A stretch of DNA of 64,000 bases from Cycas panzhihuaensis (GCA_023213395.1 CM041465.1:117063741-117127740); one strand, 5' to 3'. Positions 35,515 to 46,060 are shown, counted from the stretch's first letter. Notes: generated from the letters alone by a model not told the origin. A program made the numbers and translations.

Positions 35515-36310
35515 TAAAAAATTAATGCAAAAGGTTGTAATTTAGTTACAACAGGGATGCAAGAAGTTGCAACTTGGATGCAAGTGGTTATAATGCAAGA
35601 TGCAGAAGGTTGCAACCAAACAAGAGGTAGGTTACAACCTAAACCCAAGCAGTTACAACCAAGAAGTAAGTAGTTGTAACTTAGACATAAGTAGTTATAA
35701 CTTAGATGTAAGTGGTTGTAATTAGGATTCAAGTAGTTGCAACTTAGATGCAAGTAGTTACAACTAGGACATAGGTGGTTACAATTGGGATGCAACTAGT
35801 TGTAACTTGGACATAAAAAGTTAAAACTATAATGTAGGTAGTTGCAACTAGGACACAAGAGGTTACTTAGATGCAAGTGGTTGCAACTTGGATGCAAGTG
35901 GTTGTAACCTAGATGCAAGTGGTTACAACCTGGATGCAAGTGATTATAACCTGAATGCAAACAGTTGCAATCTAGATACAAGGTGGTTGGAAGTTGGACA
36001 CAAGTAGTTACAACTAGGATACAAGTAGTTTTAACCTTGATGAAGTGGTCGTAACTTTGACACAAGTGGTTGTAACTTAGATAAGGAGTTGTAACTTGGA
36101 CATAAGTTGATTACAACTTGGACATAAACAATTATAATCTAAATATAATTGGTTGCAACTGAGGCATAAGTAGTTAAAACTTGGATGAAAAATATTACAA
36201 TCAAAGAGATAAATCAATTACAATTCAAACATAATTGATTATAATTTAGAAGTAATAGGCTACAACTAGAAAACAAAAAGTCGTAACCTAAAAAAGCAAA
36301 GCAAGTATAA
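35515..36310. repeat. 21 bp tandem repeat array downstream of Ty3-II integrase (~35 degenerate units)
   Basis: Best units near 35870-35940: AAGTGGTTGCAACTTGGATGC, each built around TTGCAAC, TTACAAC or TTGTAAC; GTTGCAAC is itself a palindrome. The minus strand stays open as repeated CNHLHPS heptads because 21 is a multiple of 3; not taken as a gene. The array fades out after 36300. Confidence 0.88.
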
Positions 36311-37085
36311 CTCAGATACAACAAGATGCAATAGGAACTTAAGTGGCAACTAGGAATATAAAATAATTACAACATGGACATGAGAAAGGTAGAAAGGCTA
36401 CAACATAAAAGAAGGTTGCAGTTAAGAAAGTTATAGTTTGGGATGCAAAAGATTGCAACTTGGGATGGAAATTGTTACGATTCAAACATAGGATTATATG
36501 ATCAGTAATCAAGGAACAATAGAGTTACAAAAATCTAGGTATAATTAGAGCAATTAGGAGAAGTAAATATGTAACTTAGAAGGAATGGAGTCAATCATGA
36601 TAAGAGGAAACATTTATTCCACAGAGAATCAAGATGCAGTAATGGATAACACTTAGAAATAGAGAAGAGTGTTACAAAAATTTTGCAATATCAAATTAGA
36701 AAAAAGATAAGGGACATTCAATTAATTATAACGGTGATAAGTTGGAAAAAATTGGTGGGAATCTGATTGATGCATGTACTAAGATGATATAAAATATAAA
36801 GTGGCGATAAGTGGTCATAATGTATTAGAAGGAAGACAAAGTAGTATATTGAGGTTATAACCAAGTTATTGCAACCATGCTTTTAGGTCATCATGGTTTT
36901 ACATGGCTCAATAGAATACAAGCAACAAAGTTGAAGATAAACCAGGGAAGTTTTAGAAAAATTTATGAAAGAACAAGATGAAGAAAACCAGATAAATTTA
37001 GATCAATCTTTAGGAAGTAGACGATGATGGAATTAGGCATGCATGGTGGAACATACCTAAGGAGGATAAAAGGAAAATTAAATTG
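36311..37085. other. Non-coding stretch of Ty3-II between repeat array and accessory frame
   Basis: Scattered decayed GTTGCAAC-like motifs up to about 36480, then AT-rich sequence with no open frame or recognised domain. Confidence 0.5.
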
Positions 37086-37482
37086 ACAATGGTGGGATTC
37101 ATATAATTCATGCAGATTAGATTATTTCTAGTGACTATAGATTTTATAACAAAAACAATTCAACTGGTAGCTTATCAACCTGATCTTTTAGATATTTTAG
37201 CAAAAGTTATTGTAAAAATTTTAGGGTTATTAGATTTAAGAAAAGAAGTACCATGGGATAAAAGGTTTCTAAAGGAGCAAGCAACAAAGTAATTTGGTGC
37301 ATAAATCATAGATGTTTCCATATCTGGCATTCATATTGATGGCATTGCAATTGATTTGACATGCTAGGTGGATCATTTACTCTTCACTAGAGTGATATTA
37401 AGCCATAAGAACTTATTTGTACCCACAAAAATGAGATCAACACTTCAACGGGTAGCAAAAAGAGACACGCTCAATTGGGTAG
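37086..37482 (+). pseudogene. Ty3-II accessory open frame, part 1 (interrupted by Tat-C)
   Basis: Open frame beginning near 37110 (LVAYQPDLLDILAKVIVKIL), continuing across a few stops with VSISGIHIDGIAIDLT and NLFVPTKMRSTLQRV to the GGTAG duplication. The frame continues at 54338 once Tat-C and one GGTAG are left out. Product not recognised. It is sense to pol and lies after integrase. Confidence 0.6.
37478..37482. repeat. Target-site duplication of Tat-C, left copy (GGTAG)
   Basis: GGTAG immediately before the LTR start TGGATGCAC. The identical five bases follow the other LTR at 54333-54337. Confidence 0.96.
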
Positions 37483-40205
37483 TGGATGCACATCTACGAG
37501 ATAGCTACCTAACTAAATAGGAATGGTAAGAGCAGTTGATAATATGATCGAGAAAGGGACCTATAAGTAGGGCAAGTACCACGCAGGGCGCCCCGTGCGC
37601 TGGAGCGCAAGTTCAGAACCTACAAATGGAATATAGCTACCAAAGGGTGATCCCCCCACTTCGAACAAGAGGTGAGGAGGCGTAGGGTTAGCCTGGGTTG
37701 ACCTAAGGGAAGGATCCTCCTATCTTTGGATGGCTGGAAGGGAAAGGAGGGAGACCTTTGAGGGTTTCCCTAGAGCAACAGGAAACAAGGAAGGATAGGC
37801 AAGTAGACGGCCTATGGACGGGGTCACCTTAGTTATCCAGCTAAGTGGGGAACCAAGGGAATGTAAGAGAGCTAACCTAAGGAGGTAGGGTCAAGGTATG
37901 TGCAAGCAAACTAACCAAACCAACAACAAAGAGGGGGGGAAGTTTGCATGGCAAAAAGGGGGGAAAAGGTGAGAGGGAAGGTTTCCTAAGACCTTTTCCT
38001 ACAGCAAAAGAAGACACAAGCAATAAAGTAAATAAAGTATGAACCAAAGCAAGGTTGATTTCCTTTCTATTTCCAATGAGTTAATTACTACTATGTAAAG
38101 GAAATTCAAAAGGAAAGGGTGACAAAGTGGAGCGAGAGTGTGCACCGGGGACGAAAATGTATCGTAATGGTGGCACTCCCAAGAGGCACCCAAAGCTACT
38201 CCACAAGGCGTGGCAGTCGTGAAGAGTTGCAGCGGATCGGAATAAGGGGCTCACTTACCTTCCCTAGAAAAATACTAAAGTACTAAACAAAGGAAAGAAA
38301 AGGACCAAATACTAGCAATAAATGAAGTATGAAAATACAACATGAATGGAAGCGCTTACCGGCAAGGGAAGAAAGGGAGAAAGGTCCTTTGCGCTTCCTG
38401 AATACCTGCAAGTAAATGACAACCTCCCCACTTTCTGGAGAAAGGGTGCTAACATACAATGGAAAGATCCTAACAATACATGTCTATGCAAAACAAATAT
38501 AAACTTAAACACGTATATGTTAGTATCAACACAATGATGATAATATGTAAAGGAGGACAACCAAAGTAAATGGAAAGTAACCAGTAAGCCTCAGAGTGGC
38601 CCACCTCCCGCAAAGAGTAACCCCAACCTCCCCCAAATGCCATGAGCCAGCGAGGGTAGGGCTAAGAAAGATGGCTGGAAATAGTAGCAAGAGAATTGAA
38701 AGGAGCCAAAGAGGACCTACGGCAAGCTGGGGTGCTATGAAGAGCAAATCGGGCTACCAGGAAAGGAGTTTGGTGGAGGACAAGCGGTCGGGACTTACAT
38801 GAGTTGCCCGGACTGAAGCATAAGCCCTCAAAGTAGCACTGCAATGTGTGGCAGCGCTGATTTTAGCAACTAAGAAAGGCCCAACAAACCCTTGTTTGAG
38901 TGCCAAGGACAGCACGGGGTAAGAGGGAAGGTTTGGGAGGCTAAGAGCCACTTAAGGAGCATGGAAGGTGGTACGGAATCCACCCAGCTCTATCCCAAAC
39001 CCTATACAACCCCTCTTTGCCACTGCCTTGAGCAACAAGCATAGGCAAGGAGGCACTAATGACAGGAGTAAAATAGCCCAATACAAAGAGGAAAATAACT
39101 TTCAAAAACCCAAGCAAGAGGACAAGCCAAATAGGGCATCAATTGAATAAGAAAATAGCCCAAATCAATGAATACCTGAGAAGAGGAGGGGAGGCTCTTG
39201 CCTCAGTCAAGGGATGCTAAGGAGAGGTTAAGAAATCAGCCCCAAAAATTATGGTGTAGCAGGTTTGGAAACCTGCTAATGGAGTTGGAGGAAGAACACC
39301 TGCACTTAGAACGCTTGATGGCTGCCTGGGCAAGAATCCACTGAGATCTCTCCAAAGGGGCCCTCTCCAAGGTGTGTGAAGGGCTGGGAAAATGTCCTAG
39401 CCATACCAAAGGAGAGTTGAGCATTGGAGGAGAGGCACAGGTCCTGTAGTAGCAGTAGAGCAGCAGAGAATAGTAGAGCATAGGGTGGTTTCCTTAAAGA
39501 GCAATCCAAAAAATGAACCAAAGATCTTAAAAATGAGTTAATGATGATTTAAATACTCTGCCCAAACCCTAAAGTGAGTGATTAGGGCATAGCTAGAGGC
39601 AAGTTAAGTTACGAGACATGTGGCAGTTTCGTAATAAATGTGAAAATGCCATGGCAGATTTTTAAAAAATAAATATGGACAGTCATCCCACCGCAAAATC
39701 TGCGATACCGCAGAATTTGTGGCGGTACTGCGAAATTCGCGGCGGTATTCACCTAGAGGCAAAAATTAGCCCAGACAGCCAGCCTGGGCTATGGGCCAAT
39801 GACAAAAACAGCTAATGGGGGGTTGAGACACCTACCCAAGGGTAAACAAGCCAACAAATAAGTCCAAAAGAGCAAAAATAGAATTCAAACGATGTGGCAA
39901 GTCAACCAAACGATAACGGGTCATCACACGGGCAGAGGTGGCACAAGCTAAGTGGATCTTGGGGTAAGTAGGATAGAATGCGGGAAGTGGAATGGCCACT
40001 GGGATGCCACACTCGTTGGGAATGTGCCCCTACTATAGTCGTCATAGGCTAAATAAGTGTAGACAAAGACAAAATCATCTATAAGGTCACAATATGTAAA
40101 CATGCAAGTAAACACTCATCAAAAGAAAGCGATAATAAGGTGAGAAGCATACCTGCACTTACCTGAGTCAGCAATTCCATATCCATTCCCAGAAGTCGGG
40201 AAACA
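37483..40205 (-). repeat. Tat-C 3' LTR (2723 bp)
   Basis: TGGATGCACATC to GGGAAACA on the plus strand, direct repeat of 51616-54332. Contains GCGGTA-type palindromic units at 39691-39750. Confidence 0.96.
39691..39750. repeat. Tandem palindromic GCGGTAC units in Tat-C 3' LTR
   Basis: Three ~20-23 bp units, each a short palindrome around AATT/AAAT (for example CGCGAAATTCGCG-like), joined by GGTAC. The paired copy is at 53818-53875. Likely to form hairpins; role unknown. Confidence 0.65.
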
Positions 40206-40220
40206 CTGCCCCCTTGGCAG
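40206..40220 (-). other. Tat-C polypurine tract
   Basis: The minus strand reads CCAAGGGGGCAG directly before the LTR start TGTTTCCC. In Tat-B the same place is TGCCAGGCGA, eroded. Confidence 0.75.
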
Positions 40221-40435
40221 TAGAGCCTCGCCGCTCGGAAGCCTGGTGCGATGGCGAATGCTGGCAACACAATCAAGAGTACACGTATATAGATATATCA
40301 ATCAAGATCATAACAGTAGGCAAGGGTGCCAGCGAGTGTCATGGCAGAATGTATGGATACGAAAGTAGCAGTGGAGACAACATAGGGGCTGCCTATGTGC
40401 CATCAAAAAATTGACTGGAAAAATGAAAAAGGCAA

Positions 40436-40448
40436 GGGGGCTGCCCCC
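40436..40448. other. Palindrome GGGGGCTGCCCCC (Tat-C copy)
   Basis: Same as 8183-8195 in Tat-B. About 230 bases from the LTR and about 85 bases past the stop of the second RNase H. Its minus-strand GGGGGCAG repeats the core of the polypurine tract. Confidence 0.5.
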
Positions 40449-40531
40449 ACCACAAAATATGCAAAAAGACGTCCATAATCAAGTAAAAGAGTAAGCAAGG
40501 GGTAGGCGCCATAGTTTAACCTCATTAGCAG

Positions 40532-41093
40532 CTAGGTTTCAGAGGTGCGAACAGGTCGCAACGCAAAGTGTAAAATGACCTGGGGCTTGGGCAACAGGGC
40601 AGCCAGACAAGCCTCAGGGATGACTAGCAAGGGGAGGAAGGCGACACTCAAGGATGAGGTAAATGAGACTATCCGCCTCAGCATTGAGGGCCTGAGGGAT
40701 ATGCTGGATATCAATGGAAGAGAAGCAGGCCAGAAGAGATCTAGCAGCGGAAGCAAGAGTCCTCAAGTGAGGGCATCACACCTGGTAAACCTAGATGAGA
40801 TGAGACACCACAACTTGAGAGTCGTAAAGCAAAATGATGGATCTATGATGGAATGGAGAGCATCAGTAAGGGCTTTAATAACAACTGTATATTCATGCTT
40901 CATTGTTAGTATCCTCTGGGAGGAAGATCCCAGAGTGTAGGAGATTGTGTCCAGAAGGGCTGTGGAGAATCCATGTAGCGGCAGAAGGTCCAGGGTTACT
41001 ATAGCTTCCGCCTTCGGTAAAGATGTAGATGGACATAGGTGACACAAAAGTCCTGGTAGTCAGTAAATAATGAAAGCAATACTCAAAAGGCAA
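40532..41093 (-). pseudogene. Tat-C second, archaeal-type RNase H
   Basis: A separate RNase H fold far from RT. It opens at 41093 or at ATG 41037 and reads IYIFTEGGSYSNPGPSA (first Asp now Glu), GIFLPEDTNNEA, then after a one-base shift EYTVVIKALTDAL, then LLYDSQVVVSHL and IDIQHIPQALNAEADSL with the final Asp, ending at the stop at 40532. This DGGS-NPGP / TNNEAEY / DSQ / HIPR-AD pattern is the archaeal-type (RVT_3-like) RNase H known from Tat-lineage elements. Two frameshifts and several stops. Here the antisense PMD gene separates it from integrase. Confidence 0.85.
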
Positions 41094-41540
41094 GCAAAAA
41101 ATTGCTGTGAAGGGTAGGAGAACCTAGCAATGAGGTTACCCAGGGCAAGAGTAAGCAGTTCGATCACCATCAGAGAGCAATTGGAGGAAAAAGCCTCCTG
41201 GGGCACCAAAAGGTCACTTCGGAAAGCGAAACATGCCCTTGGACGGGGGAGCATCCCCTTTGGGGACCCCAAGAGCGAGAAAGGACTACAGAAACGAGTC
41301 CAGGGTGACGAAACGAGCCAAACGAGTATAAACTTTGGCATGCACGAGAGTGGCACGTAAAACGAGACGGAAGGGCCTAGGGAAAAAGTGCAAAAATGAG
41401 GCACCATAAATGCACTTGCGAGAAAGTGCAAAAAGGGTGTCAAGAGAGAACAACGGGTGACAAGGCCAGAAGGTAAAGATAATTAGGGAAATGGGACGGT
41501 CTCAACGGCTATCGCAGAGCCAAAAACGGAAGAAGTGCCC
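41094..41540. other. Upstream region of the antisense PMD gene
   Basis: Conserved with 8761-9220 in Tat-B. It sits between the start of the second RNase H (minus) and the PMD TATA box (plus), so it would serve as a divergent promoter region. A minus-strand frame (41060-41443) is only partly similar to its Tat-B counterpart and is not called as a gene. Confidence 0.5.
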
Positions 41541-41555
41541 GTTGGGGCCCCCGCC

Positions 41556-41563
41556 TATATAAG
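41556..41563 (+). promoter_or_regulatory. TATA box of the antisense PMD gene
   Basis: TATATAAG in the context CCCGCCTATATAAGGAAA, a textbook plant TATA box between a GC-rich stretch and an A-rich leader. A start site would be expected about 30 bases downstream, around 41587-41595, roughly 40 bases before ATG 41632. Absent from Tat-B because of the deletion. Confidence 0.72.
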
Positions 41564-41746
41564 GAAATTAAACAGAAAATAGATTTATTTTCGCCGACTC
41601 TCGTGAGAAACCAAAGCCATTCCCTTACGCAGTGGAGCGCTGCCCAACTTCAGAGGCATGCAGGGAGAGATCAGACCGTTGGATTAGAGAGCAGAGAGAG
41701 CTAGTGGGATCGATAGGACGAGATGACGACAGCGAGACCGGATCCA

Positions 41747-42238
41747 GTGAGTGGATATCACTAAACCCAACCCATTTTGAAGTTTTAATTTCATTGGTTT
41801 GTGTAGTTTTTCATGTGATTTTTAGTGCCCCTTATGGGCAATTAGAGGCCTCTCAGAGTTCGAATCAGACTCAGAAAGAGGTGGGGACCTAGGCATTAAG
41901 GAGCCCTGGTCTTGGTGGGCCCCACGAGGTCCACCGGAAAAACTTTTTTATTTTTTGGGGCAGAAATCCCCCCTTTTGGGGGGTCGCCGTTCATACCGCG
42001 GCAAAGATCGCAGTGCCACGATCATTGCCGCGGGGCCCGATCGCTACGGAACCCAACCTGAACTTAGCAGTACCACTAAGTTTAACACGGTACGAAGACA
42101 GAAAGGGGAAAAGTAGGATAGGAGGGCCAAAAGAGACTCAAATCACAGACAGAGAGAGTTGAGAGGGAGTAAGGAGTGTTGACAACTAATATGAAGCTAA
42201 CTTTGATCGTTTTTGATGTGGACAGGCTGTCATTGCAG
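41747..42238 (+). other. Intron 1 of the PMD gene (predicted)
   Basis: Donor A|GTGAGT at 41746/41747, acceptor TTGCAG| at 42238. Joining leaves A plus TG, an ATG codon, and keeps exon 1 in frame with exon 2. The nearer AG at about 42225 would lead to an early stop. It contains AT-rich and T-rich stretches as expected for a plant intron. Confidence 0.6.
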
Positions 42239-43436
42239 TGGATAACCGTAAGAACATAGGTATGGCTATGTTGAGTTACATGGAGATGGCGTCCCAGGAG
42301 GACAGGGAGATGCTGCAGAGGTGCAGCCTATACAAGGCCTTGAAGACACCTCAATATGCATTAGATCAGAGGTTATTGGTTGATATTATATCCCATTGGG
42401 ATAGGAGGAGACATGTATTCCACCTACCTTAGGTAGGTGATGTGATGGTTACGCCGAGAGACATACGGCAGATACTGGGAGTACCGGCGACTGGGAGGCC
42501 GATGTGACTGGGGACATTACTTAACATCGAGGTAGCACACAGAGAGGCAGCCCTGTTCTTCATAGGAGCTGATAGGTGGGAGAGGAGGGGAGCTCCCCTC
42601 CAGATCCATACTGATGTCAGGGATTCCTCTGGTGAGGAAGTTGGTTATACTGTACGTTCTGTTCTGGATTTCCTGGAAACATAACTATAGGGAGATATTG
42701 GGTGGCTAGTTTGATGCAATACGCCACTGCGAAGCCAGCGAGAGGATGGACTGGGCAATCCTGATAGCAGCGAACCTCATTGCCCAACTAGACACTATCA
42801 AGATGACCAACATAGGTGGGTTGTCATATAGCACACTGTTACAGTGTTGGTTCTTTGAATATTTCATGACAGTGGCACCAACGGGGGGACCACACCCCAT
42901 CACAGAGCGGGCCCCGATGGTCCATAGGTGGTAGACTCAGTTGAGAGGGACAGAGGACTGGGCCCATGTCCAACGATCGGTGGAGGTGATATCACTAGAC
43001 CTCCTCACCCTACTAGACTACGTAGCAGAGCCCTACAGGATGGTGAGGTGGGATAGTGATGACGAGGCGGGCAGAGTAGGAGCGCCCGCAGGCAATGACG
43101 ATGGCGACGATGGAGATGATGGAGGAGATGGGGCTAACCCGTCATGACCTGTAGGGGAGGCAGGCCCTTCAGGGATGGTAGGAGGAGTAGAGGATCCATC
43201 TGGGTCTGCCAGAGGAGAGGCAGGCCCATTATGAGCGCAGGACGAGAGCAGGGGACCAATGACCAGGGCCCGCAGGCTACGAATCGTGAGGGGATTCGGA
43301 GGGACAAGAGTTGAGTCGGTCCCTACGAGGAAGGAGGCCCAGGCAGAGGAGGTGCCCGAGGATGAGGCACCCGCAGCTGGTGGAGAGCCAGGAGGGGAGG
43401 ATGCCACACGACCAGAGGAGCCGGCGGCCACATCAA

Positions 43437-43547
43437 GTGAGACTTGACCATTTCCTGAGTCATTTAGCATCCAGATAGATATTTGATTTGATTTGATTGT
43501 GGTATATGGTGAGGTATATACTAACACATGGCATGTTATATTGGCAG
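43437..43547 (+). other. Intron 2 of the PMD gene (predicted)
   Basis: 111 bp, donor TCAA|GTGAGA, acceptor TTGGCAG|GTGC, internal TACTAAC branch-site match near 43518-43525 and T-rich interior. Without splicing the frame stops at TGA 43446. Splicing keeps it open into exon 3. Confidence 0.75.
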
Positions 43548-44023
43548 GTGCAGTAGAGATCCAGAGATTGATAGAGGCTGTGGTGAGGGAGGTATTCCCT
43601 CAGGTATATGTAGAGGGGCAACCAACCATCTAGGCAGGAGATGAGCCTAGAGTGACAGGTGCCTACATGGAGGCATTCACCCCATTAGTGAGGGCGAGAG
43701 ACATCTGGGCCGCAGAGTCCCAAGAGCACATGACATTCCGGGGACAGTTGTAGCAGGAGTGGGATGAGGTGAGGCGTGAGAGGGACGAGCTATGTGGATG
43801 GATCCAGGCCCCAGAGGCACAGGGCAGAGTAGGTGGAGATGAAGAGAGTAGGGTCCAGATAGCAGTACTAGAGGAGCACCTCAAAGTGACAGAGGAGAGA
43901 CTCTGAGGAGAGAGAGATCGTATCCAGGCCCGATACGATCAACTGGTGGCTCAGATGGCGTCGAGGTCGAGTCGGAGTAGGACATATACCCACATGGCGA
44001 CGATGACCCCGAGACGACCATGA

Positions 44024-44687
44024 GACGAGGGGCGCGAGGCAGGCAGCTTGCGGAGGCCCAGGAGGAGCCTCGAAGGGATGTGGTCCCCAAGAGAGGGATC
44101 ACACAGACCGGGAGATGGTACCCCAGGAGCGGGGTAATAGTAGAGTAGGAGATGCACATATTTGGCTTTGACAGGGGAAAGCACGGGCTTCCAGGGGGTC
44201 ATATATAGGATCATATGATTGTACCCCCCCTATAAGGACACCGACTTCCCATATATATGATGTGACATGATTTTTGTTGTATATATATACGGGGTAATTA
44301 GAACCCCATTTTGACATGAAATGGTGTGTATATATCATGTGTGGATGACATGTATGTTTATTTTATATGTTATAAATGTTAAGTTGTGAATATTTTATTG
44401 TATGATGTACACGTTCCCTTCAATGTATGGCTTTATGTCTAATAGGAGCACACACACCTGTCGTAAGTGGAGACGATAGAGAGGTGTGAGGTTAGAGGAT
44501 AGAGCGGCATACACGTTTACGGAAGAGCATAGCAGAATATGCAAAGGAAACAGTAGGTAAGAGAAAGGAGCGACGATGCTCCAAAGCGTCATCCTGATTG
44601 GGGAATGCCCAAGTAGGAAGACAAAAGTTCCCGAGAGGGTACAGGAACACGGGTTCTGCGAAAGGAACCAAAAAGGAGAAGAAGGAT
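44024..44687. other. Region between the PMD stop and the hairpin (Tat-C)
   Basis: Shared with Tat-B 9333-10011. AT-rich around 44250-44400 (TATATATATA), probably the 3' untranslated end of PMD. No further gene seen. Confidence 0.55.
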
Positions 44688-44744
44688 CCATCTTAAATTG
44701 CCATTCTACCCATGGTTGGGAAGAATGGGGACAACCTAAGATGG
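44688..44744. other. Conserved double-stem palindrome between convergent PMD and integrase 3' ends (Tat-C copy)
   Basis: CCATCTTA (44688-44695) pairs perfectly with TAAGATGG (44737-44744). Inside, CCATTC..CCC pairs with GGG..GAATGG. Because it is palindromic it could act in RNA from either strand. It lies 45 bases past the integrase stop and about 660 bases past the PMD stop. Confidence 0.75.
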
Positions 44745-44789
44745 TAGTTTAGGCTTATTTCAGAGCAGGGCGAAGGGATCGCCGAAAGA

Positions 44790-46060
44790 TCATACGTAAA
44801 ATATCTTAAGGAATCTCCCATTAATAGCTTTCTCAAATTCAAGCCCTTCTAGGGTGGCTATCATGTAGGCACCATTACTGAGGGATTTGATAATGATGAA
44901 AGGACCAACCCATCAGGGTTTGAACTTGGTCAAGCGATCATGGAGATACTCAAGCTTGAGGACATAGTCCCCAGGAAACAAAGGATGAGAATGAAGGTGT
45001 TTATCATAGGTCCTTCATGAGCGAGCTTTGGATGCTAGGTTAGCCTGATAAGCGGCTAACCGTCTCTCATCCAAAGCCTCGAGGTCCAGAAGGTAAGCCT
45101 GATGGATCGACTCCTCATCGATGAGACCTCGAAGGCAGACTTGTAAGGAAGGAATCTCCACCTCCAGCGGGAGTACCACCTCGATACCGTAGACCAAAGA
45201 GAATGGGGTCATTCCCGTGGTAGAACGGATAGAGGTGCGGTAAGCCCATAAAGCGGAGGGCAGCTGAACGTGCTAATCCTTTTGGGACTGAGCAACGGTT
45301 TTCTTGAGAATGTTGACGAGAGTCTTATTGAAAGACTCCACTTGGCCATTTGCCTGAGGGTAGTAAGGGGAGGAAGTCTTGTGAGAATTTTTGAACTTCT
45401 CACAAAGCTCATCCATTTCCTTATTACAGAAAAGAGTTCCATTGTCAGTGATAAGGACATCCAGAATCCCAAAACGGTAAATGATGTGCTAGTAAATGAA
45501 TGTGGCTATCATTTTACCAAGGGTAGTGATCAAGGGGATGGCCTCTGCCCATTTAGTGAAATACTCTGTGGCAGTCAAGATAAACTTATGCTGTGACGAT
45601 GAAGGCAGGGAGATAGCCCCAATGAGGTCTAGTCCCCACTGAGCAAAAGGCCATGGTGAAACAATAGGATGTAGGGCCTCAAAATCCATATGGGAGATGT
45701 TGGCACGTTCCTGACATTGCCAAAATTTCAGAGCAAAGGCGTGGGCATCCTTAAAAAGGGACGGCCAAAAATAGCCCATGCGAAGGATCCTCTGAGCCAT
45801 CGACTAGCCCCCAAAGTGACCTCCACATATACCATGGTGGCATTTGCGAAGTACTTGGTCAGCTTCATCAGTAGTGATGTAGCAGAGGAGGATCCCATCG
45901 AAGGACCTCTTATACAATACCTCATCCATGAGGAGGTATTGCCTAGCAGAAGTCTGGATGCAAGATCTGACTTTACTACTGGCATCGAGGCAGTATTGCT
46001 GCTATGTAAGATACCATACTATATCACCATACCACTCATTGCCGATGAGTGGATGGGGTG
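44790..46060 (-). pseudogene. Tat-C integrase (decayed)
   Basis: The zinc region (near 45700-45900) is followed by GLDLIGAISLPS (first Asp), VLITDNGTLFCNKEMDELC (second Asp) and PQANGQVESFNKTL (Glu), so the DDE triad is readable. The end module WVGPFIIIKSLSNGAYMI precedes the stop at 44790. Stops and frame changes near 45490, 45260 and 45000. Confidence 0.9.

Larger units (their letters stand above)
30801..37482 (+). mobile_element. Ty3-II: older plus-strand Ty3/gypsy element, left visible part
   Basis: Gag zinc knuckles, protease, RT, RNase H, integrase, 21 bp repeat array and the first part of a downstream open frame, interrupted at 37482 by Tat-C. Its 5' end lies beyond the nested chromovirus and Tat-A, outside the window. 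More decayed than the chromovirus inside it, which fits it being older. Confidence 0.82.
41632..44023 (+). pseudogene. Antisense plant mobile domain (PMD) gene, three exons, with stops
   Basis: Exons 41632-41746, 42239-43436 and 43548-44023; frames join at both junctions. Exon 2 has the PMD signature: LVDIISHWDRRRHVFHLP, then VTPRDIRQILGVPATGRPM, then LDFLET and HCPT-like helices after one frameshift near 42630. It ends with an acidic/Pro-Glu tail rich in GDDGDDGG and PEDEAPAAGGEPG. Exon 3 encodes a charged, coiled-coil-like end (VRRERDELCG, VLEEHLKVTEERL). PMD proteins (MAIN/MAIL family in Arabidopsis) act in the nucleus in silencing, and the domain is known to travel on retrotransposons. 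At least six in-frame stops (near 42430, 42510, 42703, 42932, 43145, 43231, 43631) make this copy non-functional. Confidence 0.82.

Noticed and set aside
35514-36065. Two long minus-strand open frames rich in Cys-Asn-His heptads
   Set aside because: They arise because the repeat period is a multiple of three; no start context, no domain, and antisense to the element.
35515-36310. Regular repeats with spacer-like variation, CRISPR-like at first glance
   Set aside because: Units are contiguous 21 bp tandem repeats with no unique spacers, in a plant retrotransposon.
41632-41892. 86-codon frame downstream of the TATA box as a stand-alone gene
   Set aside because: It runs past a good donor site (GTGAGT at 41747); its first 38 codons are better explained as PMD exon 1.
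43033-43527. 164-codon minus-strand frame rich in Ser/Pro/Ala
   Set aside because: It is the shadow of the acidic Pro/Glu tail of the plus-strand PMD exon 2 and runs through a predicted intron.
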